Positions 34,690 to 46,140 are shown, numbered from the stretch's first letter. The stretch is DNA of 64,000 nucleotides from Cytophagales bacterium Alg240-R148 (GCA_900537185.1 LS999826.1:733521-797520); one strand, 5' to 3'. Notes: a model not told the origin generated them from the letters alone. Made by a program: numbers and translations.

Positions 34690-36056
34690 TCTGATATTTT
34701 TTCATATTTAAATTCAGGATACCCTCTTTCGCCAGAAGTAGAGGTAAGTCTGGTAAACTGAATTTTATAATAAAGTCCAGCTGCATCTTCTATGACGTAA
34801 TACCTGTCCTCTTTTAAGGAAGGCTCGGACCCTGGACCGCCTCCATTTCGCCATTTGGATCCGATGGCATTGGTGTCGTTGTTCCATGTTGTGTTGGTCA
34901 AATGTTCTTTTGAAAAGGATTGGAATGGGATGTCTGCGATCAATACTTCGGCCACCTTGGTATTGTAACGGTTGATAATTAAGTAGTCTTTGTACCCGTA
35001 GGGTATAGAACCACCAAAGTTGAGCACTTCTGTATAGGTCCCGTACATAAGGTCCCATTTTTCTTTTTGAGGTTCAACACCGATCAATCCATTGTCTAGG
35101 TCAGCAAAAAGGAAATTATAAGCTGGGTCTTTTGTAATCGAAACAGTACGGATTTCATTGGAGGATATGTCGGCAGATTTTAAAACATACCCATCGGCAG
35201 AGGTGGTAATTTGAATTTTTTTCCAATTTCTATTCTCCCCAACCCTTCGTACAATATACACTTGCCCATTTTCAAATGAATGCATAGCGGTATTGCTAAG
35301 GTCTCCGTTGGGGGCATCCACCCAGGCAGCAGCGCCCACGCTAGGGTCGTATTGTGGGATGGTCATAGCAGCAGCAAAGCCTATGGTGTCTGTAGCACCA
35401 ACCGCTGCTAGGTCTGTTTTGTTAATGGGACGGCTCATAACAAAGCCACCGCTGTTAAGGGTAATGTAATTACCGTCAGAACCAGAATAAAACCCAAGGT
35501 CCCATGCGTTATTGGCAATTTGAGTTTGATTGTTTTTGCTGATATCGACAAAAGCTTGGTGGGTAAATCCACTTCCTCCCGCACTCAATTCTATTATTCC
35601 AGCATCTGAAACGAAGTTTTCAGAAAACGACACAGTATGTTGGTTTTGAGTTCCGGCCTGAAAATTTTCTGTTACTTTTAAAATGTTAATGGTTACAGTT
35701 GCTTCCTTTTGGATGTTCAAGTTTGTTCCTACGGACATGGTAAATCCAATGGATTCGTCACCTTCGGAAAAAGGCAGAATAATTTGGTCATTTTTCATAT
35801 CCGGATTTGTAAAAAAATCTTGGTTGGCCCCATAGTTAAGGTTCAAAGAAGAAAGCCCTAAAACTATGCTGCCATTTCCACTGGCCGGTCGAGACAACGT
35901 CAGCGTTATATCATTTTCTTTGTCGGAAGAAGATAGGCCAGAAGCTGGGTTGGTGAAATTGATGGTGATGGGTGCAAGCACTACGTCATCTTTACAAGCA
36001 AGGGGCACCACAGTCCATGCCATAAGGCATATAAGAAGTGTTTTTTTGAAATTCAT
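34686..36056 (-). CDS. hmuY: HmuY family haem-binding lipoprotein with N-terminal Calx-beta-like domain
   Basis: A 456-residue lipoprotein with lipobox VPLAC (Cys about 21). Residues about 32-125 form a Calx-beta-like beta-sandwich ('ITLTLSRPASGNGSIVLGLS', 'TVTINILKV'). From about 150 onward the HmuY pattern appears: 'FTHQAFVDISKNNQTQIANNAWDLGFYSG', 'MSRPINKTDLAAVG', and 'KWDLMYGTYTEVLNFG'. HmuY proteins capture haem at the surface and pass it to the TonB receptor, encoded 9 nt upstream here. It is about twice the length of P. gingivalis HmuY because of the extra N-terminal domain. The identity of axial haem ligands cannot be settled by eye. Confidence 0.85.
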   Translation of the reverse strand: MNFKKTLLICLMAWTVVPLACKDDVVLAPITINFTNPASGLSSSDKENDITLTLSRPASGNGSIVLGLSSLNLNYGANQDFFTNPDMKNDQIILPFSEGDESIGFTMSVGTNLNIQKEATVTINILKVTENFQAGTQNQHTVSFSENFVSDAGIIELSAGGSGFTHQAFVDISKNNQTQIANNAWDLGFYSGSDGNYITLNSGGFVMSRPINKTDLAAVGATDTIGFAAAMTIPQYDPSVGAAAWVDAPNGDLSNTAMHSFENGQVYIVRRVGENRNWKKIQITTSADGYVLKSADISSNEIRTVSITKDPAYNFLFADLDNGLIGVEPQKEKWDLMYGTYTEVLNFGGSIPYGYKDYLIINRYNTKVAEVLIADIPFQSFSKEHLTNTTWNNDTNAIGSKWRNGGGPGSEPSLKEDRYYVIEDAAGLYYKIQFTRLTSTSGERGYPEFKYEKISE

Positions 36057-36065
36057 GGTATAAGT

Positions 36066-38294
36066 TTATGGTTGTGAAAAATTATATTTGAAATAAAAAA
36101 AATACGAACGACCATAGCCAACAGAGAACGCGCTACCACCATGGGGCCCATTCGGTGAAGAGGAATTTATTGTACTGACATTCAGTAAGTTTTTAATTCC
36201 CGCAGACAATGTGATCGCATTTTTTATTTTTTTATTCAGGGTGAAATCTCCCATGAAATACCCTTCTATTTTTCCAAGCTCTGGTTGCTCTTCGACAATT
36301 TGATAGCGGCTAACAGCACCAGTGTATTTACAATTTAACAACAGGGTCAGGTGCGCGTTTTGAAAAGTAAAAGAGGGTTGAAGATTAATTTCAGGGCTGA
36401 AGGTAAAATCAGGTACTTGGCTGAATTCGTTTAGTTTCTGTTCTAAAGCAAGCAGTCCCACGCCACCCACAATTTTGAAAGACTTAATTGGATGTGTGGC
36501 TTCAATCCGGCCTCCCCAGGTTGTATATTCTAACAAATTAATATAGGAAGTAGGGCTATTTACCGCAGTAGGAGTAAAGTAAGTGATTTTGTTTTTCAGA
36601 TGGTTGTAATAGGCCGCCAACAAAACATGTGTACTACTTTTTTCGAAGGAATAATCCAGTCTGGTGTTGAAATTATTCGAATACTCTGGCTCTAAATTTG
36701 GGTTGCCCAGGATGTTGTGGTTGCTGTCAATAAATTCGTGGTATAGTTCTCGAATAGAGGGCGTTCGGTACCCTCTGCCATAACCCATTCTAAGCTGAAT
36801 TTTTTCGTTAAACTTATATTGGGCATTCAATGTTGCAGTAGGAACGGTACTAAACTGGCTGTTTTTTTCCATTCTAATCCCTGGTCGGAATTTGAATTTG
36901 TTCAGTTTAATCTCTAACGAGCTGTATAATGCATAGGACTCCATCGTTTTTTCGCCTTTACTCAATGTGGTGGCCGATGAATGGTCTATTTGGCCCTCAG
37001 CTCCGATAACCAAGGAGCCGAATGCCATATTTTTGGTTAAATAATGTCTTAAAAACCAGCTTTTTAACTGTACATATTCCTGGTTTTCAGAAGCGGTATT
37101 GGTTTTGTCGTTGTTGACAAGATTGAGGATGTATTGGTTGGTGTTTCGGGTGTAATCGCTAAAAGAAATACTGGTGTTGTGTTCTATTTGTTTGGTATTG
37201 ATTATGGTTTGGAGCCTGTGTTGTTGTCGTCGTGTTGTATAGGTTTCATCTATAGCAACGGGGTCTTTTAAAGGGTTTTTGTCTACAACTGGCCCATGGT
37301 TGGACAAAGTTTCATGCAGCCAGTCTAATTGGTAATCTATTGAAAGTGCGTTGGTTGGTGTGAATTGTAACCCAGTGTTAAAAATGCTTTGTTGCTTTGG
37401 GTACCAGTCCTGAGTTCTACCTTCTGATTCCCCTTGCCAGCCCATAAATAAATACCTTTTTGCTGATAGATTGGCACTAATTTTATCGCTGGGTGCTATT
37501 CCAAGCAATAAGCCAACGGAATGGATGCCTTTATCAAAAAAATCAAATTCATCTCCTACCGTTTCGGTTTGTGTTACAAGCGTAGCTTCAAAGGGTTTTT
37601 TATTTTTTTTGGTGACAATATTAATAACACCTGCAAGAGCATCTGAACCATACTCCACAGACATTGGCCCTTCCACAATTTCAATTTTTTCTATTAAGTT
37701 AACATCCAACTGCCCTAGGTCGATGGCATTGGCCACACCAGAACGGCCTTCCATTGGAATGCCATTGATCAGTACTTTAACATATTGTCCAGACAATCCC
37801 TGAAAGGAAATACCCGATGTTCCGGTGGCATTGTCTCTGCTCATTCTAATATTGAGTTGTTGGCTCAATAAAGTAGGCACATCGGTGGCTGCTAGTTTTT
37901 CGATCCTATCGGAGTTGATAGCGCGCACGTTGAATACCGCATTTTTGATGGATTGTGGTTGGTGCTGTCCTACCACTACCACCTCGCTTAAAGTGGTAGG
38001 TTCTGGAGTCAAGTAAACCGTTTTTACAGAAGTTTGATGAACAGTATCCTTTTTGGGTTTGAAATTGATGTGGCTGATTTCAATATATAGTATGGCAGTG
38101 GTAGGAAGGTGTACTTCCCCATTGGTGTCAGAAATGAAAACGTGCCTGCCCTTTTGATTGGGCGCTTGGATGTACACCACACCTTGTTCAATGGGTGTTC
38201 CATTGCTGCGGTCTATTAACCTCAGAATGGTTTGTGCTTGCCCTTCCATCCAGATTGACATCAAAAAAACGGTAGTAATCAATAGGTGTTTCAT
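36066..38294 (-). CDS. hmuR: TonB-dependent haem receptor (HmuR-type)
   Basis: A 742-residue outer-membrane receptor. The ATG at 38294 gives a proper signal peptide ending EGQAQ; the frame extends 20 codons upstream but without signal character. It has a carboxypeptidase-regulatory-like strand region (about 22-95), then a plug ('SGISFQGLSGQYVKVLINGIPMEG', 'EKIEIVEGPMSVEYGSDALAGVINIVTK') and a 22-strand-type barrel ending in phenylalanine-rich 'SYFFYFKYNF'. The loop 'YRTPSIRELYHEFIDSNHNILGNPNLEPE' matches the haem-receptor FRAP/NPNL box with intervening histidines. Operon head for HmuY, DoxX and the DUF6607-like protein; powered by a TonB system such as the one at 57-59 kb. Confidence 0.92.
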   Translation of the reverse strand: MKHLLITTVFLMSIWMEGQAQTILRLIDRSNGTPIEQGVVYIQAPNQKGRHVFISDTNGEVHLPTTAILYIEISHINFKPKKDTVHQTSVKTVYLTPEPTTLSEVVVVGQHQPQSIKNAVFNVRAINSDRIEKLAATDVPTLLSQQLNIRMSRDNATGTSGISFQGLSGQYVKVLINGIPMEGRSGVANAIDLGQLDVNLIEKIEIVEGPMSVEYGSDALAGVINIVTKKNKKPFEATLVTQTETVGDEFDFFDKGIHSVGLLLGIAPSDKISANLSAKRYLFMGWQGESEGRTQDWYPKQQSIFNTGLQFTPTNALSIDYQLDWLHETLSNHGPVVDKNPLKDPVAIDETYTTRRQQHRLQTIINTKQIEHNTSISFSDYTRNTNQYILNLVNNDKTNTASENQEYVQLKSWFLRHYLTKNMAFGSLVIGAEGQIDHSSATTLSKGEKTMESYALYSSLEIKLNKFKFRPGIRMEKNSQFSTVPTATLNAQYKFNEKIQLRMGYGRGYRTPSIRELYHEFIDSNHNILGNPNLEPEYSNNFNTRLDYSFEKSSTHVLLAAYYNHLKNKITYFTPTAVNSPTSYINLLEYTTWGGRIEATHPIKSFKIVGGVGLLALEQKLNEFSQVPDFTFSPEINLQPSFTFQNAHLTLLLNCKYTGAVSRYQIVEEQPELGKIEGYFMGDFTLNKKIKNAITLSAGIKNLLNVSTINSSSPNGPHGGSAFSVGYGRSYFFYFKYNFSQP

Positions 38295-38301
38295 AGTTCT
38301 A

Positions 38302-38354
38302 TTTAGAATCAGTCTAAACAATACAAAGGTGGGTGGGTTTTGATTGTAGTTCAA
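38302..38354 (-). promoter_or_regulatory. Promoter and dyad operator of the haem operon
   Basis: On the minus strand TTG (38354-38352), a 20 nt spacer and CACCTTTG (38331-38324) are one base from the Bacteroidota consensus. Immediately downstream, where transcription should start, lies TTTAGA-n5-TCTAAA (38302-38318), a perfect 6+6 dyad of the kind bound by Fur/DtxR-type metalloregulators. Iron-dependent repression is inferred from this geometry and from the haem genes. Confidence 0.55.
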
Positions 38355-38499
38355 TAGCCAGTTGTAGTGATTGTTTTAGCGAGAAGTAGTAGGGTATTGC
38401 TATGGCTCTATGGTTACTTGTTGAAGAAAATTGTAGAGCATTTTTTTTAATCCTATTAATTAAGCTGTATTTTTCGTGTTCACTTTTTTGACTTTTGTT

Positions 38500-39264
38500 A
38501 TGAAAATTGTTGACCTATCCAAGACCATTGCCTATAACAAACAAGATCCTTGGTTCATGCGAATCAAAATCAAGCACAAATCCCATGGGAAATCTCGGTT
38601 CTTGATACGTTTTTTTCTGGGTTTGCCCTCCAAACTGTTTCCCAATCATTTTAATGGATGGGCAGACGATCGCATCGAAAAAATGGGAGTTCACTCGGCT
38701 ACACATCTAGACGCACCTTGGCATTATGGGCCATTGTGTGAAGGGAAAAGAGCCAAAACAGTGGATGAAATTCCATTGGAGTGGTGTTATGGCCCCGGAA
38801 AGGTTTTAGACATGTGCCACAAAAAGGAGTTGGACCCAATTACCCAACAAGATTTGGAAAAAGACATAGCGCAATCCGGTATTACAGTGAAGAAGGGAGA
38901 TATTGTACTTATTAAAACAGGTCGAGATAAATTTCAAGGCACCAAAGATTTCCCTTACAAAGGCACCGGAATGAGCAAAGAAGCTACCGAGTGGTTAATC
39001 GATCAAGGAATAAAAGTAATGGGAATTGACCAATGGGGGTGGGATCTGCCCTTGAACCATATGGTCAAAAAAGCGAAGGAAGACAACAACAAGGAATTGT
39101 TTTGGGAAGGTCATTTAGTAGGCGTGGACAAAGAATACTGCCACATGGAACAACTAGTTAATTTAGAATCTTTGCCTCGAGAAGGATTTAAAGTAGCAGT
39201 TTTCCCTTTAAAGATTAAAGGAGCTTCCGCTGCACCTGCTCGGGTGGTGGCAATTTTTGAATAG
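38500..39264 (+). CDS. Cyclase-family metal-dependent hydrolase (kynurenine-formamidase-like)
   Basis: A 254-residue cytosolic protein. 'MGVHSATHLDAPWHYG' is the HxxTHxDxPxH metal-binding signature of the cyclase/arylformamidase family, and 'VKKGDIVLIKTGRDKF' plus 'GIDQWGWDLPLNHM' fit the fold. Members hydrolyse formylkynurenine, isatin or related amides, or act in polyketide cyclisation; the substrate here cannot be fixed. The ATG at 38500 is chosen over an upstream GTG (38476). It lies just before the TPP riboswitch and may be transcribed separately, since a consensus promoter starts 12 bp after its stop. Confidence 0.85.
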   Translation: MKIVDLSKTIAYNKQDPWFMRIKIKHKSHGKSRFLIRFFLGLPSKLFPNHFNGWADDRIEKMGVHSATHLDAPWHYGPLCEGKRAKTVDEIPLEWCYGPGKVLDMCHKKELDPITQQDLEKDIAQSGITVKKGDIVLIKTGRDKFQGTKDFPYKGTGMSKEATEWLIDQGIKVMGIDQWGWDLPLNHMVKKAKEDNNKELFWEGHLVGVDKEYCHMEQLVNLESLPREGFKVAVFPLKIKGASAAPARVVAIFE

Positions 39265-39275
39265 TAAAACAATGG

Positions 39276-39306
39276 TTGGTTTCGTCATAAAATTGTCCTA
39301 GATTTG
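39276..39306 (+). promoter_or_regulatory. Consensus promoter of the thi operon
   Basis: TTG (39276-39278), a 20 nt spacer and TAGATTTG (39299-39306) match the Bacteroidota promoter fully. Transcription would begin about 39311-39314, exactly at the base of the riboswitch P1 stem. Confidence 0.75.
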
Positions 39307-39311
39307 TACCA

Positions 39312-39390
39312 TACTTTAGGGGTGCCGTTCGGCTGAGATAATACCCTCAACACCTGATCAGGTTAGCACCTGCGAAGGGAAAAGTGAGAC
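39312..39390 (+). promoter_or_regulatory. TPP riboswitch (THI element)
   Basis: The conserved THI-box blocks are present in order: GGGGTGCC near 39320, CTGAGATAATACCC (39332-39345), ACCTGATCAGG (39351-39361) and GTTAGCACCTGCGAAGGGAA (39362-39381), with ACTTT (39312-39316) and AAAGT (39380-39384) closing P1. The aptamer binds thiamine pyrophosphate and lowers expression of thiSCDEGH. Between it and the thiS ATG, GCCT...AAAACA and TGTTTAGGC (about 39415-39442) can form an expression-platform hairpin next to the start codon, which points to translational control (inference). Confidence 0.95.
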
Positions 39391-39444
39391 CAGTATTATC
39401 ATCCATCCGTCCGTGCCTTAGTAAAACAAAGTATTGTTTAGGCC

Positions 39445-39642
39445 ATGGAAATATTCGTTAACGGAAATATAGAAAATGTTACCAGCACCAATGTTCAGGC
39501 ATTGTTAATTGAACTGAACATTCCAACCACAGGAATTGCCATTGCTGTTGAATCAACAGTGGTGCCCAAATCCAATTGGCAACAGTTTATTGTAGAAGAA
39601 AAATCAAAAATCACCATCATTCGCGCCACACAAGGAGGCTAA
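39445..39642 (+). CDS. thiS: Sulfur carrier protein ThiS
   Basis: A 65-residue ubiquitin-like carrier ending in Gly-Gly, the terminus that is adenylated and thiocarboxylated to donate sulfur for the thiazole ring. 'MEIFVNGNIENV' and 'IAIAVESTVVPKSNW' are the usual beta-grasp strands. It is the first gene under the TPP riboswitch, and its stop lies 12 nt before the thiC ATG. No thiF/moeB-type adenylyltransferase is in the operon, so activation must use an enzyme encoded elsewhere. Confidence 0.93.
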   Translation: MEIFVNGNIENVTSTNVQALLIELNIPTTGIAIAVESTVVPKSNWQQFIVEEKSKITIIRATQGG

Positions 39643-41528
<1,886 letters not shown>

Positions 41529-41529
<1 letters not shown>

Positions 41530-42284
41530 TGAGGCCATTTGTGCTGAGCATTGCCGGGTTGGATCCGAGTGCGGGCGCAGGAGTGTTGGCGGATGTGAAA
41601 ACTTTCGAACAACTTGCTGTGTACGGGCTTTCTGTATGCACTGCCATTACAGCTCAAACGGATAAAAAATTTCTGTCTGTAGAATGGCAATCCTCAGCAC
41701 AAATAATGCTTCAATTGCTGCCTTTGTTGGAACGGTTTAAAATTGAAGTAGTAAAAATTGGATTGGTTCAGAATTGGGAGGTTCTATTGGAAATTACCTC
41801 TTATTTGCATCAATTTGGAATAAAAAAGATAGTATGGGACCCTGTTTTAGGTACTTCAACTGGTTTTAAATTCCATCAAGAAGTTTCTAAAAATAGTTTT
41901 AAAAAAGCATTGGATCAGGTGGCTCTAATTACGCCCAATATTCCTGAAGTTAAAAAACTAACAGGAAGTGGCGATGCCATTCTTGGAGCCGAATTGATGA
42001 GCGAACAGGCGGCTACCTTGTTAAAAGGAGGGCATGGTTCGAGCAAAACCGAACGGGTAGACCTTTTGTTTAGAAACGGGGAAATTAAAAAGGAATACGC
42101 CCATGATTTTGTGAAAAACGGGGAGAAACATGGCAGTGGTTGTATTTTATCGGCTGCGATTAGTGCCCACTTGGCTCTAGGAGAAAATTTGGAAAATGCA
42201 TGTGCAAAAGGGATTTCCTATACATCGAATATATTAAAAAGCAACCCAACATTGTTGGGCTACCATACAAATGAAAAAAATTAG
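41529..42284 (+). CDS. thiD: HMP/HMP-phosphate kinase ThiD
   Basis: A 251-residue ribokinase-fold kinase phosphorylating hydroxymethylpyrimidine and its phosphate. 'LSIAGLDPSAGAGVLADVKTF' is the substrate-binding start, 'VWDPVLGTSTGFKF' the phosphate region, 'TPNIPEVKKLTG' a family strand, and 'KHGSGCILSAAISAHLALG' the anion-hole/catalytic loop (usually GTGC; Ser replaces Thr). The start overlaps the thiC stop by one base (TAATG). Its end overlaps thiE by 14 nt. Confidence 0.93.
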
Positions 42285-42876
42285 CAAACTTCAGTTTATT
42301 ACCGCAGATCCTCAAGAAGCTGAATTGGCTTGTAAAGCGGGGGTGGATTGGATTCAAATGCGGGTGAAGTCATCGGATAAACAACTGTTGCTTCAAAAAG
42401 GGCGGGCTTTTGAGAAAATCTGCCAGCAATATAGTGCCCAGCTCATTATCAATGACCATGTTTGGCTTTATCATGAAATTCAAGCCGCTGGCGTCCATGT
42501 AGGGAAACAAGACATGGGCATTGCGGAGGTCAGAAATTTAATTGGTGCAAATGCCATCATCGGAGGTACTTCCAATGCGGAGGAGGATGTACAAAACTTA
42601 ATGGATCAAAAGGCCGACTACATAGGTTTGGGCCCGTTTAGGTTTACTTCTACAAAAGAGAAACTTAGCCCAATTTTGGGGCTATCCGGTATCGTGGATA
42701 TCCTGCAAGCTTTGGACCCCAAGGTTCCTATAATAGCCATTGGTGGCCTCCAACCAGAAGATACTAGTGGATTGGTTCGATCTGGTTGTTATGGGGTTGC
42801 AGTTTCTGGTGCCATAGCCAATGCATCCGATAAAACGCAAAAGGTGGAGGAATTTAAAAGAGGGTTGGAAGTTTAA
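42271..42876 (+). CDS. thiE: Thiamine phosphate synthase ThiE
   Basis: A 201-residue TIM-barrel enzyme that joins HMP pyrophosphate and thiazole phosphate. '[27 protein letters not shown]' is the first strand with the catalytic arginine/lysine, '[24 protein letters not shown]' is the conserved ND and GVHxG region, '[14 protein letters not shown]' the phosphate loop and '[13 protein letters not shown]' the second. Its start lies inside the thiD coding end (14 nt overlap). A distant TenI-like paralogue lies at 47991. Confidence 0.94.
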   Translation: MKKISKLQFITADPQEAELACKAGVDWIQMRVKSSDKQLLLQKGRAFEKICQQYSAQLIINDHVWLYHEIQAAGVHVGKQDMGIAEVRNLIGANAIIGGTSNAEEDVQNLMDQKADYIGLGPFRFTSTKEKLSPILGLSGIVDILQALDPKVPIIAIGGLQPEDTSGLVRSGCYGVAVSGAIANASDKTQKVEEFKRGLEV

Positions 42877-42887
42877 AAGTATTGACA

Positions 42888-43664
42888 ATGAAAAAATTAA
42901 CTATAGCAGATAAAACATTTTCCTCACGACTGTTCACTGGTACAGGAAAATTTGGCAGTTCGGCTTTGATGGAAAAGTCGTTGTTGGCCTCTGGGTCAGA
43001 ATTGGTTACCGTTGCTTTGAAACGCGTCGATGTGCACGAACAAGAAGATGATATTTTGAAACATTTGGGACACGAGCAATTTAATCTGTTGCCTAATACT
43101 TCCGGTGTGAGAAATGCCAAAGAAGCTGTGTTTGCAGCCCAATTGGCACGAGAAGCCCTTGAAACCAATTGGCTCAAACTAGAAATTCACCCAGATCCAA
43201 AATACCTTTTACCAGATCCAATTGAATCTTTGAAGGCTACAGAAGCATTGGCCAAATTGGGTTTTGTAGTGTTGCCTTATATCCATGCCGATCCGGTATT
43301 ATGTAAGAAAATGGAAGAAGCAGGAGCAGCCGCGGTAATGCCATTAGGGTCGCCGATAGGAAGCAATAAAGGACTAAAAACAATTGATTTTTTAGAAATA
43401 ATAATAGAACAAAGCAATGTTCCTGTGGTGGTGGATGCCGGAATAGGAGCACCTTCTCATGCTGCTTGGGCCATGGAAATAGGAGCAGATGCCGTGTTGG
43501 TCAATACCGCAATTGCAGTAAGCGACAACCCAGTTGCAATGGGGCAGGCGTTTAAATTAGCAGTAGAATCCGGGCGTATGGCTTTTGAGGCCAAACTTGG
43601 AGAAAAGTCCAGACAGGCCGAGGCAAGCAGCCCTTTGACAGCATTTTTAGACGAAGAGCAATGA
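42888..43664 (+). CDS. thiG: Thiazole synthase ThiG
   Basis: A 258-residue TIM-barrel enzyme condensing deoxyxylulose phosphate, the ThiH product and ThiS thiocarboxylate into the thiazole. '[10 protein letters not shown]' opens the barrel, '[12 protein letters not shown]' contains the Schiff-base lysine, '[16 protein letters not shown]' and '[33 protein letters not shown]' are the phosphate-binding loops. ATG 42888 is chosen over TTG 42882. It overlaps thiH by 4 nt (ATGA). Confidence 0.95.
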   Translation: MKKLTIADKTFSSRLFTGTGKFGSSALMEKSLLASGSELVTVALKRVDVHEQEDDILKHLGHEQFNLLPNTSGVRNAKEAVFAAQLAREALETNWLKLEIHPDPKYLLPDPIESLKATEALAKLGFVVLPYIHADPVLCKKMEEAGAAAVMPLGSPIGSNKGLKTIDFLEIIIEQSNVPVVVDAGIGAPSHAAWAMEIGADAVLVNTAIAVSDNPVAMGQAFKLAVESGRMAFEAKLGEKSRQAEASSPLTAFLDEEQ

Positions 43665-44770
43665 GTTTTAGAACCGCATTTGAACAGGAAAATTGGGAAG
43701 CGATAAAGGCTTCCATATATAACAAAACTGCTACCCAAGTAGAGGAGGCGTTGTCCAAAGAGAAATTAAATTTAGAAGATTTTAAGGCGCTTATTTCTCC
43801 GGCTGCTGCTGGTTATTTAGAGGAAATGGCAAAAAAGAGCCAAGCCCTAACCTTGAAACGCTTTGGGAAAACCATTCAAATGTATGCCCCCATGTATTTG
43901 TCCAATGAATGCCAAAACATTTGTACTTATTGCGGCTTTAGTTTGGATAATAAGATAAGAAGAAGAACCTTAACCGATGCCGAAATCCATGAAGAATGTA
44001 AGACTATTAAGGCTTTGGGTTTTGAACATATTTTATTGGTAACAGGAGAAGCCAATAAAACAGTTGGAGTAGATTATATTGAAAATGCCATAAAAATAGC
44101 CAAAGGGTATTTTGCCTTAATTTCAATTGAAGTGCAGCCCTTGGATGAAAATGAATATGCTCAATTGATGGTGCATGGTTTGAATACCGTTTTGGTCTAC
44201 CAAGAAACTTACCACAAAGAGGATTATAAAAAACACCATCCAAAAGGAAAAAAATCTAATTTCGACTACCGAGTGGATACACCAGACAGGCTTGGCAAGG
44301 CAGGTGTATACAAAGTGGGGCTTGGGGTGCTGATAGGGCTCGAAGATTGGCGAACCGATAGTTTTTTTACGGCAATGCATTTAAAATACATGGAACGCAA
44401 TTTCTGGCGGACAAAATACAGCATATCCTTCCCTAGGCTACGACCAGCGGAGGGGATTTTGGAGCCCAAGGTGGTTATGAACGACAGAGAACTTGTTCAA
44501 TTAATTTGCGCCTACCGCCTTTTGGACGAAGAGGTAGAACTCTCGCTTTCCACAAGAGAGAACCAGCGGTTTAGGAACAACGTAGTTAAATTGGGTATTA
44601 CCAGCATGAGTGCTGGATCTAAAACCAATCCTGGTGGTTATTCGGTTGAGCCGGAGTCTTTGGAACAGTTTGAGATTTCAGATGAACGTTCTCCTAGTGA
44701 AATTGCTGAAATGATTAAATCCAATGGTTATGAAGTGGTTTGGAAAGATTGGGACCATGTTTTGGATTAA
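43661..44770 (+). CDS. thiH: Tyrosine lyase ThiH (2-iminoacetate synthase)
   Basis: A 369-residue radical SAM enzyme splitting tyrosine into dehydroglycine and p-cresol for thiazole formation. The cluster motif CxxxCxxC is '[10 protein letters not shown]', followed by '[18 protein letters not shown]' and the C-terminal '[10 protein letters not shown]' and '[17 protein letters not shown]'. The use of ThiH rather than the oxygen-dependent ThiO is the Bacteroidota norm. Last gene of the operon; a terminator follows 12 nt later. Confidence 0.96.
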   Translation: MSFRTAFEQENWEAIKASIYNKTATQVEEALSKEKLNLEDFKALISPAAAGYLEEMAKKSQALTLKRFGKTIQMYAPMYLSNECQNICTYCGFSLDNKIRRRTLTDAEIHEECKTIKALGFEHILLVTGEANKTVGVDYIENAIKIAKGYFALISIEVQPLDENEYAQLMVHGLNTVLVYQETYHKEDYKKHHPKGKKSNFDYRVDTPDRLGKAGVYKVGLGVLIGLEDWRTDSFFTAMHLKYMERNFWRTKYSISFPRLRPAEGILEPKVVMNDRELVQLICAYRLLDEEVELSLSTRENQRFRNNVVKLGITSMSAGSKTNPGGYSVEPESLEQFEISDERSPSEIAEMIKSNGYEVVWKDWDHVLD

Positions 44771-44781
44771 ATCTAACAAAT

Positions 44782-44803
44782 AAGAGCGCTTATTGCGCTC
44801 TTT
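44782..44803. terminator. Bidirectional terminator after thiH
   Basis: AAGAGCGC (44782-44789) pairs with GCGCTCTT (44795-44802) around TTATT, with T after and A before. It ends the thi operon, and its loop contains the stop codon of the convergent lipocalin-like gene. Confidence 0.7.
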
Positions 44804-45347
44804 CCATTACAAATTTAGTTTTGTATTTGCCATACCATTGGGGTTTGCTGCCATCAGGATAGGTTTCATCGTACATAGTGAGCTCCAATTGGTTGTTGAG
44901 TATTTCATATTGGTAGAATTGCTGACCGCCTTCAAATCCTGGTACTTTGGCAATGGAGGCTTTTGTTACAATGGAACTATCGTTTTTAGTATAGGTTCCA
45001 CCATTAAATACTACCGATTTGAATCCTGCAATTATTTCTTTTTCTTCTGGGTTGGACAAATTTTTAAATGGAGTTCTTAAGGTATCAATAGGAGTCCACA
45101 TAATGGAATACCTTTTGGAATCAAAAATAAAAAGTCCGGGCTGCGCCTCTTTTATGGTGTAAGTAGTGTCCTTGGTGATCCAATGGATCGATTTCATTTC
45201 CCAGGAACCTTCAATGCCTTGGGGTGCTGGTGGTTCGATTGAAACAGTTTCTTTTTGATCTTCAGGGGCACAAGATGCCACCATTAATGCCAAACAAAAG
45301 GCAGAAAGAAAATGCTTTAAAAAAGTTGGCTGGTTTGCGTATTGCAT
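44790..45347 (-). CDS. Lipocalin-like lipoprotein
   Basis: A 185-residue protein whose signal ends in the lipobox MVASC (Cys about 26), predicting an exported lipoprotein. 'GIEGSWEMKSIHWITKDTTYT' is the GxW opening of lipocalin-like domains; alternating strands follow, with 'GLFIFDSKRYSIMW', 'GGTYTKNDSSIV' and 'QFYQYEILNNQLELTMYD'. A small-molecule-binding barrel is inferred. ATG 45347 is chosen because the 14-codon upstream extension lacks signal character. Monocistronic. Confidence 0.75.
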   Translation of the reverse strand: MQYANQPTFLKHFLSAFCLALMVASCAPEDQKETVSIEPPAPQGIEGSWEMKSIHWITKDTTYTIKEAQPGLFIFDSKRYSIMWTPIDTLRTPFKNLSNPEEKEIIAGFKSVVFNGGTYTKNDSSIVTKASIAKVPGFEGGQQFYQYEILNNQLELTMYDETYPDGSKPQWYGKYKTKFVMERAQ

Positions 45348-45529
45348 AGGGATGTATACGGTTTGGTTCAAAAATGCGCCAAACAACAACTATTAATTTG
45401 ATGTTATTATTTAACGTTTAAGTTGTAAATAAACCATAAAACAATGTTGGGTCAACTTTTTTAACAGTTAATTGCGTCTTGGGGTCCTGATTTTGGTGCG
45501 TGTAAATGGATGGAAAAGAGTGGGTATAG

Positions 45530-46135
45530 TTAATGTATTAGTTGGATCTCTAGTTTTTCAAAGCCATAATTGTCCACAGCAATTAAACCATATATTGTTT
45601 GGCCAGGTAGAATTTCTTTGTTTTCTATGCTGTGGTATACCAAGTCGTTCATGAACATTTTATTGGCCTTTCCGGCCTTTGCGGTATTGGACAAAGTAAG
45701 TGCAGGGCCCAAAATAACACCTACTGGGATAAATGTACTGCTTCCATTGTAGTAGTTTTGACCGTTAATAGGGGTCATCAATAAATACAGCAGATAGATA
45801 CCTTTTTTCTGTTTTATTTTAGAAGCTGTCTCATAGGGGGATAATACTTTAACCGGTTGCCCATCGGCGAGCAAACGATAAGTTTTGCCCAACTCCATAG
45901 TTTCATAGGAATCATTGGTGATTTTTACCGCTACAACACTGATGTTCTTCTTTTTTTGTTTTTCGGCATACCGGTGGTTGCCATGTGCCATCAAAATGTC
46001 TCTTTGGTATTCCAAAAATACGTCGTCTTCCCATGATTTACTGCTCATACCGTTGTCGTTCACCAACACGGAATTGTATTTGAAAGCACATGAGTTTAAA
46101 GTGAAAAATATGATTAATATAATGATGTGCCGCAT
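45530..46135 (-). CDS. Small secreted lipoprotein, unknown
   Basis: A 201-residue protein with lipobox TLNSC (Cys about 16) and a mature part containing 'ISVVAVKITNDSYETMELGKTYRLLADGQPVKVLSP', a membrane-like glycine/alanine segment near 'STFIPVGVILGPALTL', and 'LPGQTIYGLIAVDNYGFEKLEIQLI'. The layout resembles outer-membrane or periplasmic beta-sandwich lipoproteins. The ATG at 46135 is used because the upstream extension belongs to the TenI remnant: a TTG inside that remnant gives a longer frame. It starts 5 nt after the remnant stop codon, the same spacing as the gene at 47985 after the intact TenI. Confidence 0.65.
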   Translation of the reverse strand: MRHIIILIIFFTLNSCAFKYNSVLVNDNGMSSKSWEDDVFLEYQRDILMAHGNHRYAEKQKKKNISVVAVKITNDSYETMELGKTYRLLADGQPVKVLSPYETASKIKQKKGIYLLYLLMTPINGQNYYNGSSTFIPVGVILGPALTLSNTAKAGKANKMFMNDLVYHSIENKEILPGQTIYGLIAVDNYGFEKLEIQLIH

Positions 46136-46140
46136 GATGG

